DNA from: Spirochaetota bacterium
GTDB lineage: Bacteria > Spirochaetota > UBA4802 > UBA5550
Direction of reading: 5' to 3'
DNA length: 64,000 nt
Assembly (NCBI GenBank): GCA_017999915.1
Contig: JAGNKX010000001.1
Span: 879,440-943,439 of the forward strand
A model generated the notes under the pieces. That model did not search any database. It saw only the letters and a program-made list of their open reading frames with translations, and was not told the origin of the DNA. Position numbers and translations under genes: made by a program. Positions 25,982-34,722 of this stretch are shown here, in pieces (positions within the stretch are counted from its first letter, which is position 1; every line of letters begins with the position of its first letter).

Positions 25982-26779
25982 TTATAATCGACTATATTCG
26001 CCCCCGCCGCCTTCCATGTACGCTTTACGGAAGCGATTGACAATGCCCAGGAGCCGTTCGTCAAGAACCGAAAGGGCCCTTTCCTGAACAGGGAGAGGTA
26101 TTTCCCGGTAAAAAGCCTCGGCGATGGCGCCGGCGATACAGGCAATGGTATCGCTGTCGCCGCCCAGGGATATGGCGTTCCTGACGGCATCCACGAAGTC
26201 GCTCGATTCCAGGAATGCGATGATCGCCTCCGGCACCGAGCCCTGACAGCTCACGTCGAACCGGTAGCCGGGCCGGATGGCGTCAAGGGTCCTGGCCATA
26301 TCGTACCCGAACATATCTCCCGCGCAGGAGCGGATATCGCTTTTGGACGCGCCCTGCCGCGCCATGAAAATAGCCGCTGCAACAGCCTGGGCGCCCCTGA
26401 TCCCCTCCGGATGATTGTGCGTCACTTCGGCGCTCCTTTTGGCTTCATCCAGCGTCTCTTCAAGGGTGCCTGATGTGTAACCGACGGGGCTCACCCTCAT
26501 GGCCGAGCCGTTGCCGTGGCTCCGGTACGGACCAGCGGAGTCCGACCGGGCCCACTGCCTGAACCCTCCCCCGAACCCGGCGTCGGGATACAAACGGTAG
26601 TATTCCCTTAGCTTCGTCTCATAGGGAACGCCGTCGAGTATGGCGTGGGCCACCGCAACGGTGAGCACGGTATCGTCTGTAAAGCGGCACCGTGGCCCGA
26701 ACAGCGGGAAGTCCTTGGTCTTGATGTTGTGCCTTTCGTATATGGAGCCAATGATGTCGCCGATTATCGCGCCTATCAT
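25982..26779 (-). CDS. ADP-ribosylglycohydrolase family protein
   Basis: The protein has 265 residues from the ATG at 26779, where MIGAIIGDIIGSIYE opens the family. Motifs FTDDTVLTVA (near residue 33) and GGDSDTIACIAGAIA (C-terminal) carry the metal-binding acidic residues of DraG/ARH enzymes. It removes ADP-ribose from proteins or small molecules. No ADP-ribosyltransferase is nearby. Longer starts upstream give an unusual N-terminus, so the short one is used. The spacer to the divergent gene contains TTGACaaagGTCAA, a small inverted repeat. Confidence 0.88.
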   Translation of the reverse strand: MIGAIIGDIIGSIYERHNIKTKDFPLFGPRCRFTDDTVLTVAVAHAILDGVPYETKLREYYRLYPDAGFGGGFRQWARSDSAGPYRSHGNGSAMRVSPVGYTSGTLEETLDEAKRSAEVTHNHPEGIRGAQAVAAAIFMARQGASKSDIRSCAGDMFGYDMARTLDAIRPGYRFDVSCQGSVPEAIIAFLESSDFVDAVRNAISLGGDSDTIACIAGAIAEAFYREIPLPVQERALSVLDERLLGIVNRFRKAYMEGGGGEYSRL

Positions 26780-27042
26780 AATGGATTTTTCCTTGGTTTT
26801 ACTTGTGCAGAGTCTCTTTATGTATCTGAACTGTTTTGTGCCATGAAACAGGTTATTATTCAGGGACATGCTTCCTGTTAACGGCCGGTAGTCAGGGCAT
26901 TGTACCCTGCCTATGGTTACAGTCAAGGAGAACAACGGAAATAGTTGAATGATAAAAATATTTACATTATTTTCAATTATCAATATCTTGACAAAGGTCA
27001 ATTGATGATGCTGTTGTATTTCGATAATCCGGATTGATAGGT

Positions 27043-27288
27043 ATGGCTGGCAGGATCACGCTAAAAGTGAAATGCTATTCAGGCGCCAGGGCCAATGAGA
27101 GGCCGGTCAGCTTCCTCCTGGGGGAAAAGCTTTATGGCGTATCGGACATTGTTGACCGGTGGTACGGCCCGGACTACCTCTATTTCAAGGTCCGCGCCGA
27201 TGACGGCAATATTTATATCTTGCGGTGCGATGAAAGTCTGGACCAATGGGAGCTGGAAATGTTCCAAAAATCAGGGGAATCCCGATGA
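27043..27288 (+). CDS. Small cytoplasmic protein before the CruF-like gene
   Basis: The protein has 81 residues. It is strand-rich (ITLKVKCYSG, LYFKVRADDGNIYILRCDE) and has no signal peptide. Its stop overlaps the next start as ATGA (27285-27288), so the two are coupled. A TTG 9 bp upstream is an alternative start. Function unknown. Confidence 0.65.
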   Translation: MAGRITLKVKCYSGARANERPVSFLLGEKLYGVSDIVDRWYGPDYLYFKVRADDGNIYILRCDESLDQWELEMFQKSGESR

Positions 27289-28343
27289 CTATTATAAAAA
27301 CTATCATAAAGGAGATATGGGACCATCTCCCGGTCTGGTTCATCTTCTATATTACAGCCTATACCGTATTCGGTTATAGCGCATTGCTGAAAGGGCCAAG
27401 GCCTGACTATGCCCTCACCTTTGTCTTTCCCTACGGGTGGTTCATCTTTTATTATTTCGCGCGGTTCAATGCCGATGGCGGTCTTGACGCTCAGGGGATT
27501 ATGCGCAGGTACCTGGCCGTTGCCGCCATCACCGCTGTCGTTCTCGCAGCGGTGGCTGCCGTCGCCAGGCCGGTAAGGTTAGGCCCTGACTGGCCCTCGC
27601 ATGTTGACGCGTCCCTCTGGTACTATGAAACAGCGAATGTCCTCTGGACCCTGCTCATCGCCCTCCATTGCCTCGTCTTCCGGGGATGGAAAAAATTACT
27701 TCTCTTCTTCGGCGTCGCCTTTGTCTACGGCATGGTCCTGGAAAGCTCCGGGGTGACCATGGGCTTTTTCTTCGAGGACCATTATCACCTGTACGTGCCG
27801 GGTTTCAGCGCCCCGGTAGCCACCATGTTCGGATGGAGCATGGTCTTTTATCCCTGCGTCTTTCTTCTCGACGGCCTCCGCAAAGGGATCCCCGCAATCG
27901 GAAGCAGGTCGTTCCCGTGGCAGGGTCTCCTTGTGGCCCTGATAGCGGTGTCCCTCGACGCCCTCATCGATCCCTTTGCCACTGATTTCGGGTTATGGAC
28001 ATGGAACGGGGACTACAACAGGGGAAACAGCCTCTACTGGTTCGGGGTTCCCCTGGTGAATTTCGTGTCATGGTTCACCGCCGTGTTCTCCTTCGGGGTC
28101 GCCTATTATTTCTTTGAACTGAAAAAAGCGGGATGGGACCAGATCAAAAGAACCGCAGCCATGGCATGCTCCCTTCCCCTGGTCCTGGCCGTGGCCGGCG
28201 TCATCGAATTTACCGCCCTGGGGCTCGTTGAAGGATTTAACGGACCAAGCTGGTCCATTCTCAGGAAGTATATCAGCGACGGCATGCCCCTCACCAGGGA
28301 GCCGAAGAAAGGGAAGATCGGTGAAAACCATGATGGAAGGTGA
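27285..28343 (+). CDS. CruF/DUF422-like carotenoid biosynthesis membrane protein
   Basis: The protein has 352 residues and about eight membrane helices. VYGMVLESSGVTMGFFF, the DALIDPFATDFGLWTWN segment and YWFGVPLVNFVSW match the acidic and aromatic pattern of the carotenoid hydratase CruF (bisanhydrobacterioruberin hydratase) family. In known cases it hydrates the ends of C40/C50 carotenoids. No phytoene synthase or desaturase is in the window, so the substrate is unknown. It overlaps the upstream small gene and lies 5 bp before a radical SAM gene. Confidence 0.72.
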   Translation: MTIIKTIIKEIWDHLPVWFIFYITAYTVFGYSALLKGPRPDYALTFVFPYGWFIFYYFARFNADGGLDAQGIMRRYLAVAAITAVVLAAVAAVARPVRLGPDWPSHVDASLWYYETANVLWTLLIALHCLVFRGWKKLLLFFGVAFVYGMVLESSGVTMGFFFEDHYHLYVPGFSAPVATMFGWSMVFYPCVFLLDGLRKGIPAIGSRSFPWQGLLVALIAVSLDALIDPFATDFGLWTWNGDYNRGNSLYWFGVPLVNFVSWFTAVFSFGVAYYFFELKKAGWDQIKRTAAMACSLPLVLAVAGVIEFTALGLVEGFNGPSWSILRKYISDGMPLTREPKKGKIGENHDGR

Positions 28344-28348
28344 ATCCC

Positions 28349-29491
28349 ATGACATGTTTTGAACTGGGCCCCATCAGGCCCCCCAGCGAGGCCCAGAGCA
28401 TCCTGCTCCGGCTGACCCGCAATTGCCACTGGAACAAGTGCGCCTTCTGCCCCGTGTATAAAAACAGGCAATTCTCCATGAGGAAAACCGACGAGGTGAA
28501 GCGCGACATCGATGTGATGGCGGCCATAGCCGGCGCGATCTACCGGGAGCTGAACCGGCTCTACCCGGACCGCAGGGACAACACCGCCGTGGTCCATGTC
28601 ATCGACACCGTCGATTTCGGGGACGACATCGACCAGGGATGCGCGCGCCAGGTAGCCTTCTGGATGTTCCACGGCATGAAGAGCCTTTTCCTGCAGGACG
28701 CCGACGCCCTGGTATTCCGGACCCCGGACCTCCTGGAGATACTGAATTACATAAGAGAAAAGTTTCCCACCATAGAGCGTATCACCACCTATTCACGGGC
28801 CCAGACCATCAGCCGGAAAACACCGGAGGAGCTCCAATCCCTCCGCCGGGCCGGGCTAAACCGCATCCATATCGGCATGGAAACCGGATCGGACGCCGTC
28901 CTTTCCATGGTGAACAAGGGCGTGACTCAGGAGGAGCAGATACGGGCGGGGCAAAACGTGGTGGCCGCCGGGTTCGAGCTTTCCGAGTATTTCATGCCGG
29001 GCCTGGGCGGCGCTGAGCATTCCGAGGAGAACGCCGTTGAATCCGCCAGGGTCCTGAGCGCGGTCAATCCCACGTTCATCCGTATCCGCAGCACCATCCC
29101 GGTGCCCGGGACGCCCCTCCATGACATGATGACCGCGGGATCGTGGACGCCCCTCACGGAGGAGGAAAAGGTCAGGGAGATCAGGCTTTTCATCGAGCGC
29201 CTGGAGGGTATCACAAGCACCGTGCAGAGCGACCACATCATGAACCTCCTGGAGGATGTGGAAGGCGCCCTGCCCGGCGACAAGGCCGCCATGACGGGTG
29301 TCATAGACCGCTTCCTCGCCATGGCCCCCGACGACAGGGAATCCTTCATCGTGGGCCGGAGGATCGGCCGGTATCGATATCTTTCGGATTATGTCCGATT
29401 GCCCGATGTGGAGAACATCAAGGCCGAGATCCTGCGCCAGTTCGGTTCCATCGACAGGGGCATGCTGGAGATCCTGACGAATTTTATTTAA
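28349..29491 (+). CDS. Radical SAM protein (CX4CX2C type)
   Basis: The protein has 380 residues from the ATG at 28349, which has GGAAGG 8 bp upstream. Cys26, Cys31 and Cys34 lie in RNCHWNKCAFC, after PIRPPSEAQS, so it is a paralogue of the protein at 23426. RIHIGMETGSDAVLSMV is the central region. A C-terminal extension of about 90 residues is extra relative to the paralogue. It is probably in one operon with the CruF-like gene. Substrate unknown. Confidence 0.88.
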   Translation: MTCFELGPIRPPSEAQSILLRLTRNCHWNKCAFCPVYKNRQFSMRKTDEVKRDIDVMAAIAGAIYRELNRLYPDRRDNTAVVHVIDTVDFGDDIDQGCARQVAFWMFHGMKSLFLQDADALVFRTPDLLEILNYIREKFPTIERITTYSRAQTISRKTPEELQSLRRAGLNRIHIGMETGSDAVLSMVNKGVTQEEQIRAGQNVVAAGFELSEYFMPGLGGAEHSEENAVESARVLSAVNPTFIRIRSTIPVPGTPLHDMMTAGSWTPLTEEEKVREIRLFIERLEGITSTVQSDHIMNLLEDVEGALPGDKAAMTGVIDRFLAMAPDDRESFIVGRRIGRYRYLSDYVRLPDVENIKAEILRQFGSIDRGMLEILTNFI

Positions 29492-29664
29492 TTGAGAGCT
29501 GACATCTTCCCCGTGATGATACGCGCTGAGCCATGGCGGTTGAAATTAATTCCCGTGAACAGTATTTGCTCTTGACATATTGTCCAGCTTTTGTTCTTTA
29601 TTTTTTAATATGATCGGCTCAGTCGAGCGGAGACACTCTGGTTTCAGATCTGCCTGGGACTCTT

Positions 29665-30006
29665 ATGAAGATAAAAAGCACCATTGATGATTCTATAGCG
29701 ATCCTGGAAATTGAAGGATCTCTTTCGTCGGACATGAAGGTTGAATTCGACGCCGAGATAAACCGCTATCTGGCCAAGTCGATCCATGTCATCCTCGATC
29801 TCTCAAAGGTCGCCTTTGTCGACAGCTCCACTCTCGGTTCGATCATCAAGTATTACTCGATGTTCAAAAAGAACGGCAGGCACCTGCTTCTCTCCGGAAT
29901 CAACCAGAAAATTTACGACGTGTTCAGACTGACCGGGATCACCAAGCAGATTAACATATTCGAGTCCACCGGGAACGCGGTGGATTACATACGTGAAAAC
30001 GGCTGA
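29665..30006 (+). CDS. STAS-domain anti-sigma factor antagonist
   Basis: The protein has 113 residues and is a lone STAS domain of the SpoIIAA/RsbV type. FVDSSTLGSI (residues 51-60) contains the phosphorylatable Ser55. In this family phosphorylation by an anti-sigma kinase blocks binding, and dephosphorylation by a PPM phosphatase restores it. Neither partner is in the window. It is the first of a co-directional set with pth, xpaC and telA. Confidence 0.88.
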   Translation: MKIKSTIDDSIAILEIEGSLSSDMKVEFDAEINRYLAKSIHVILDLSKVAFVDSSTLGSIIKYYSMFKKNGRHLLLSGINQKIYDVFRLTGITKQINIFESTGNAVDYIRENG

Positions 30007-30032
30007 TCTGCAGCGGTACGGAGACACGGACA

Positions 30033-30566
30033 ATGTTTGTCATCGCCTGCCTGGGGAATCCCGGCAAAAAGTATTCAAAGAACAGGCATAACATCGGCTT
30101 TATCATGGGCGATTACATAGCCGAGAGGTACGGTATTCAGGTAAGCGCATCCTCCTTCGATTCGGTTTCAGGGAAGGGGACCATTGACGGTATCGAGGCG
30201 CTGCTCCTCATGCCGCAGACATACATGAACAACAGCGGCGGGCCGGTGCGGCAGGCCCTGGCGTTCTACAAGGTGCCGCCGGAGTTCCTCGTGGCGATCC
30301 ATGACGACATCGAGCTTCCCTTCGGCGAGTGCCGGTCGAAGTTCGGCGGCGGCCACAAGGGGCAGAACGGAATCAGGTCGATCATCCAGGAGCTCGGGAC
30401 CCCTGATTTTCACCGGATCCGTTTCGGCGTCGGCCGACCGGAGAACCCCGAGGTGGCGGTGGCGGACCACGTGCTGTCGAATTTCAGCGGCGAGGAGCTT
30501 TCCCGGATACGGGACAACGCGCCCGCCGTCATGGACATGGTGGTTTCAATAATGAAGGCCCGGTGA
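30033..30566 (+). CDS. pth: Peptidyl-tRNA hydrolase
   Basis: The protein has 177 residues. CLGNPGKKYSKNRHNIGF holds the catalytic His19 and Asn9 equivalents, and AIHDDIELPFG holds the conserved Asp. It frees tRNAs from peptidyl-tRNA that drops off ribosomes. It begins 26 bp after the STAS gene and ends 18 bp before the XpaC gene. Confidence 0.95.
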   Translation: MFVIACLGNPGKKYSKNRHNIGFIMGDYIAERYGIQVSASSFDSVSGKGTIDGIEALLLMPQTYMNNSGGPVRQALAFYKVPPEFLVAIHDDIELPFGECRSKFGGGHKGQNGIRSIIQELGTPDFHRIRFGVGRPENPEVAVADHVLSNFSGEELSRIRDNAPAVMDMVVSIMKAR

Positions 30567-30584
30567 CCGGGCGGAGGATCATCA

Positions 30585-31181
30585 GTGAAACGATTTTTCA
30601 TTCTTTTCCTTATCGGCACGGCGATATTCGCCGCGCTGGTGCGGTTTACGCTCCTCGGGTTCCTCCTTTCTTCCGTTGCGGGGATCGTCGGCATGATGCT
30701 GATCGGCTCCGTTTTCAAGATCTATGACCGCGCGTCCAGGAAGCGGGAGGAAGCCAAGCCGGCCCCGGACAAGGCGGCCGCCGACCTGGTGCGGGAGGGC
30801 ATGGAGAAGCTCCGGCAGATCAGCAACACCACCCGGATGATCCAGAGCAACGAGGTCGCCGCCAAGATCAGGGAATGCTGCAAGGTGGGAGTGGATATAT
30901 TCGACTACATCAAGAAGAACCCGAACAAGATCAACAAGGTCAAGCAGTTCGCCAATTACTATCTTGACGCGACGAAGAAGATCATCGAGCAGTACGTCGA
31001 GCTCTCCGGCAGGCCCAACAGGACGCCGGAAATAGAGCAGGCCATCCAGAAAGTCGAAGGGATGCTCGACCTGATCAAGCAGACCTTCGACCGGCAGATG
31101 GCGAACCTGCTCGAGGACAACCTGCTGGACATCAACACCGAGCTTACGGTCTTGAAAAATACCATGAAGATGGAAGGATAG
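30585..31181 (+). CDS. XpaC-like 5-bromo-4-chloroindolyl phosphate hydrolysis protein
   Basis: The protein has 198 residues, starts at GTG 30585 and has GGAGGATC upstream. Two N-terminal membrane helices (about 4-45) precede a helical cytoplasmic part with QFANYYLDATKKIIEQYVEL, the XpaC hallmark. XpaC and TelA are a known pair of toxic-anion/stress-linked proteins. Their exact roles are unclear. TelA follows after a hairpin and a short repetitive element. Confidence 0.85.
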   Translation: MKRFFILFLIGTAIFAALVRFTLLGFLLSSVAGIVGMMLIGSVFKIYDRASRKREEAKPAPDKAAADLVREGMEKLRQISNTTRMIQSNEVAAKIRECCKVGVDIFDYIKKNPNKINKVKQFANYYLDATKKIIEQYVELSGRPNRTPEIEQAIQKVEGMLDLIKQTFDRQMANLLEDNLLDINTELTVLKNTMKMEG

Positions 31182-31183
31182 TG

Positions 31184-31216
31184 GCCGATACCGGCGCCTG
31201 CTGCGCCGGTATCGGC
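31184..31216 (+). repeat. 14-bp perfect hairpin after xpaC
   Basis: GCCGATACCGGCGC and its complement pair perfectly around a 5-base loop. There is no T-run, so it is not a classic intrinsic terminator. It could be a processing or stabilising element, letting transcription continue to telA. Confidence 0.8.
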
Positions 31217-31233
31217 TTAAATAATTGAAAAAT

Positions 31234-31336
31234 GATTATGGATTTTTTTTGCTCGCTCCGCCTGGTATTTGCATCCTGCAAGACTCGGCTGCCAGCGGCA
31301 TCCGTGCCGCTTGCTCGCAATAACAAATCCATAATC
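31234..31336. repeat. 103-bp element with 12-bp terminal inverted repeats
   Basis: GATTATGGATTT at the left end and AAATCCATAATC at the right end are perfect inverted copies. Inside lie two TTGCTCGC direct repeats and a smaller palindrome AGCGGCA/TGCCGCT. No coding frame is present. The structure suits a miniature interspersed element or a large regulatory hairpin upstream of telA. Confidence 0.65.
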
Positions 31337-31377
31337 GTGGAATAATATGCTGAAAAAATGCAGAGGAGGAGGATGCC

Positions 31378-32502
31378 ATGGATTTGCAAAACGTTGACGC
31401 CCAGGCGGCGCAGCCGCTCGAGGTGAAGGAGCTGACGCTGGCCGACTTGAAGGAAGACGAGAAGAAAAAGGTGGAGCAGATTCAGAAAGAGCTGGACGTG
31501 GATAACTCCCAGAGCGTCATCCAGTTCGGCGTCGGGTCCCAGAGCGGGATTTCGAACTTTTCCGATACCATCCTGAGCGAGATCAGGGCGCGGGACAGCG
31601 GCTATGTGGGCAACATCCTCACGGACCTGATGCTCAAGGTGAAAAGCATGGACATGGGAGACCTCACGGCGGGGGAAAGCGGCCTCTCGAAGATCCCCAT
31701 CATCGGCAGCCTGATCGGCAGCGCCAAGAAGTCATTTGCCAGCTTTGAAAAGCTCTCCGATCAGATCGAGAAGATCGTGGACGAGCTCACCAAGGCGCGG
31801 ATGCAGCTCCTGAAGGACATCACCATGTTCGATTCTCTCTATGAGAAGAACATACAGTACATCCGGGAGCTGGACCTCTACATCCTGGCGGGAAAGCTGA
31901 AGCTGAAAGAAGTCGGGGACAAGGTCATTCCCGAGCTCAAGGCCAAGGCCGACCAGACCAAGGACACCCTGGACGCACAGAAGGTCCAGGACATGACCCA
32001 GGCGCAGAACCGCCTCGAGAAGAAGATCTATGACCTGCAGCTCTCGCGCATGGTGGCCCTGCAGACCAATCCCCAGGTGAGGCTCATCCAGAGCGGCGAC
32101 CAGGTGCTGGTGGAGAAGATCCAGAGCTCGATCCTCAATACCATCCCTCTCTGGAAAAACCAGGTGGTCATCGCCCTCGGCATCGTCCGCCAGAAGAAGG
32201 CCCTGGAGGCTCAGAAGGAGGTCTCCAAGACCACCAACGAGCTGTTGCAGAAGAACGCGGAGATGCTGAAAACCGGGACCATCGAAGTGGCCCGGGAATC
32301 GGAGAAGGGGATCGTCGAGATGGAGACCCTGAAAAAGGTGCATGACAACCTGATCTCGACCATCGAAGAGACTCTGAAGATCCAGCAGGAGGGCAGGACG
32401 AAGCGCCAGCAGGCCGAAGGGGAGCTTGCCAAACTCGAGGGCGAGCTGAAGACCAAGCTCAAGGAGGCCGGTTCTTCCAGCCCGGGGATGAAGCTGACTT
32501 AA
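31378..32502 (+). CDS. telA: TelA-family toxic anion resistance protein
   Basis: The protein has 374 residues and is almost entirely helical. SQSVIQFGVGSQSGISNFSD is the TelA N-terminal signature and EELDLYILAGKLKL-like sequence follows (IRELDLYILAG). The family was linked to tellurite and other toxic anion resistance, but its molecular action is unknown. A GGAGGA site precedes the ATG. Pairing with xpaC is common in other bacteria. Confidence 0.92.
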   Translation: MDLQNVDAQAAQPLEVKELTLADLKEDEKKKVEQIQKELDVDNSQSVIQFGVGSQSGISNFSDTILSEIRARDSGYVGNILTDLMLKVKSMDMGDLTAGESGLSKIPIIGSLIGSAKKSFASFEKLSDQIEKIVDELTKARMQLLKDITMFDSLYEKNIQYIRELDLYILAGKLKLKEVGDKVIPELKAKADQTKDTLDAQKVQDMTQAQNRLEKKIYDLQLSRMVALQTNPQVRLIQSGDQVLVEKIQSSILNTIPLWKNQVVIALGIVRQKKALEAQKEVSKTTNELLQKNAEMLKTGTIEVARESEKGIVEMETLKKVHDNLISTIEETLKIQQEGRTKRQQAEGELAKLEGELKTKLKEAGSSSPGMKLT

Positions 32503-32595
32503 AGGGTTTGAGGCGGGGCGGCGGATTGGCGCGCCGTTGTTTCCGCGCGGCCCCGTCCCTTCCATGCGTTATGACATCATTATCGGGAGTGTGCC

Positions 32596-33144
32596 ATGAA
32601 TGCGATTGTTCCCCTCGCTGAAGGGTTTGAGGAAATTGAGGCGGTGACGATTATCGATGTCCTGAGAAGGGCCGGGGTCGCGGTGACCTCCGCGTCGCTG
32701 AAAAAAAATCCCGTCACGGGCTCACATGCCATAGCGATAACGGCCGATAAGAGTATAGACGATATTAAGGCGTCAGATTTCGACTGCATAGTTCTTCCCG
32801 GCGGCATGCCGGGCAGCAACAATCTCAAGGAAGACCCGAGGATCATAGCCCTTGTCAGGGATTTCAGCGGGGCCGGAAAGATCACGGCGGCCCTGTGCGC
32901 CGCGCCGCTGGTGCTGGGCCACGCGGGGGTCCTCAGGGGGAAACGGGCCACCTGCTATCCGGGGTTCGAGGAGCAGATGACCGGGGCGACGCCCCTTCCC
33001 GACCCGGTGGTCCGGGACGGAACGGTGATCACCGGCAGGGGGCCCGGGTGCGCCATTCCCTTTGCCCTTGAGCTGGTGGCGTCCCTTGCCGGAGAGGACG
33101 CGGCGAAATCCCTTAAAGAGAACATGCAGGTGTACTGGATGTGA
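32596..33144 (+). CDS. DJ-1/PfpI-family protein (YajL/ThiJ-like)
   Basis: The protein has 182 residues, matching DJ-1. Glu15 in AEGFEEIEAVT and Cys101 in AALCAAPLVL form the conserved Glu-Cys nucleophile pair, and VLPGGMPGSNNL is the family loop. Members act as deglycases, chaperones or oxidative-stress sensors. The stop is 4 bp before the start of the cNMP-binding gene. Confidence 0.9.
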   Translation: MNAIVPLAEGFEEIEAVTIIDVLRRAGVAVTSASLKKNPVTGSHAIAITADKSIDDIKASDFDCIVLPGGMPGSNNLKEDPRIIALVRDFSGAGKITAALCAAPLVLGHAGVLRGKRATCYPGFEEQMTGATPLPDPVVRDGTVITGRGPGCAIPFALELVASLAGEDAAKSLKENMQVYWM

Positions 33145-33148
33145 TTAC

Positions 33149-34549
33149 ATGAGTGAATACAACAAGAGGCTCTTCAAGGCCGGCGCCTACATCTACATTG
33201 AAGGGGACGAGGATGTCGATGAGGTCTACATCGTGGAGAAGGGCCTCGTCGAGTTTAAAAGCAGCAACCAGCGGGTCCGCACCCACGGGGAAAACGCCGC
33301 TCCCGGGGACGTCTTCGGCTTCATCTCGTCCCTGAGCCAGCGGCCTCGCATGGAAACGGCCTTCGCCAAGGTGAACTCCTCGGTCATCGTCTTCGACCGG
33401 GAACGGTTCCTTTCCCTTCTCAAGAAAAATTCGGAGATCGCCATCAAGCTTCTCAATTCCTATGCCGACGAATTGCGTCTCTACGACACGATGATATTCC
33501 CCCTGGTCGGCGTCAAGGGGACTTTCCAGCCCGAAGAAACCCAGCTCTACGGCCTGGGCCTCTATTACTACAACTTGAAAATGCACTCGAACGCCTATTA
33601 TGTCCTGAGCCGGTACACGCAGCTTTTCCCCAACGGGGCCAGCCGGGCCAGCGCGCGAAAAACCATCGCTGAAATAGAAAAGACCGGCATCAGGAGGATT
33701 CCCGAGCCGGTGCCGGACGGCATCTACCGCCAGTACGCGGACAAGCAGATCATATTCTGCGAGCATGAGCCGGGCAACGAGCTTTTCATCATAAAAAGCG
33801 GGCGGGTCAAGATCGTCAAGTACCACGGCGACAGCGAGATCATTCTATCGGTGCTCAAGGAGGGGGAGATATTCGGCGAGCTCGCCATAGTATCGGACAA
33901 GCCGCGTAACGCGACGGCCGTAAGCTTCGGCACCGCTGTCCTTCTCCCGATAGACAAGGATTCCCTCCTGAAGCTGATCCAGAAGTCCTCGGACCTGCTG
34001 AAGAGGATATTCACCGCCATAAGCCAGCGGGTATGGTTCACCTTTATCCGCACCGAGTCGAAATTCTACCAGAAGCCGATCACCAGGATCTACGCCTTCC
34101 TGGAGAACAAGCTCATCGAGGACAATGTTTCGCTGAAGAACAGGGAGCCCCATATATTCAACTTCGGTATCGACGAGCTCCTTAAAATGAACAGCATCCC
34201 CGCCGACCAGGTGGCCACCGCCATGGCGGAGCTGTCCCAGGACCATAATCTGAATTTTTACATGGGACAGACCGTGATCGATAACCCGAGCGTGGTTTCT
34301 TCCAAGGCGCGTTACCACCGCTCGCGGGACCATCTGTATGAAGCCAATGAAGAGAGCGCCGCCGCGCAACCGCGCGGGGAGGTTCAGCCCCGGGAAGAGG
34401 TCCTGGAGCCCGCCGGACTGGAAGAGGATGTCGCCGAGGATCTTGCCGACATGAGGATTCCCCATCGTGAAGCGGAAGAAACGGTCCCCGGTTCGGCCGG
34501 GACCCTCTTTGATGAGCTCGACCAGGAATTGCGAAAAAACGGCCAGTGA
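33149..34549 (+). CDS. Protein with two cyclic-nucleotide-binding domains
   Basis: The protein has 466 residues from the ATG at 33149; upstream sequence belongs to the DJ-1 gene. A first CRP-like domain spans about 8-120 and is degenerate at the binding cassette (FGFISSLSQRPRMETA). A TPR-like helical middle (130-180) follows. The second domain (about 200-315) has a canonical cassette FGELAIVSDKPRNATAV with the Glu and Arg that grip cNMP. The C-terminus is acidic and low-complexity. There is no clear HTH, so it is likely a cytoplasmic sensor rather than a CRP regulator. Confidence 0.88.
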   Translation: MSEYNKRLFKAGAYIYIEGDEDVDEVYIVEKGLVEFKSSNQRVRTHGENAAPGDVFGFISSLSQRPRMETAFAKVNSSVIVFDRERFLSLLKKNSEIAIKLLNSYADELRLYDTMIFPLVGVKGTFQPEETQLYGLGLYYYNLKMHSNAYYVLSRYTQLFPNGASRASARKTIAEIEKTGIRRIPEPVPDGIYRQYADKQIIFCEHEPGNELFIIKSGRVKIVKYHGDSEIILSVLKEGEIFGELAIVSDKPRNATAVSFGTAVLLPIDKDSLLKLIQKSSDLLKRIFTAISQRVWFTFIRTESKFYQKPITRIYAFLENKLIEDNVSLKNREPHIFNFGIDELLKMNSIPADQVATAMAELSQDHNLNFYMGQTVIDNPSVVSSKARYHRSRDHLYEANEESAAAQPRGEVQPREEVLEPAGLEEDVAEDLADMRIPHREAEETVPGSAGTLFDELDQELRKNGQ

Positions 34550-34571
34550 CTGCCGCCCCTGTGATGGCGCA

Positions 34572-34622
34572 GCCGGGCTTGTAAAATATGCCTCCGGAGC
34601 GGCCCGCCCGGCGGATTTTTTT
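34572..34622 (+). terminator. Candidate terminator after the cNMP-binding gene
   Basis: GCCGGGC and GCCCGGC flank a 27-base loop, and a run of T begins three bases later. The long loop makes the call tentative; a smaller internal GC stem is also possible. Confidence 0.4.
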
Positions 34623-34722
34623 ATTGACTCGCAAAGGAATAACGCAATATATATCATCATTCGCCATACCTGGCTGAGGCAGCGGTTTTTTACATCCGGC
34701 AATCCGATCGTGGAGGAACAGC

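Noticed and set aside
29572-29602. TTGACA upstream of the STAS gene as a promoter
   Set aside because: The -35 box is good, but no -10 box fits at 16-18 bp.
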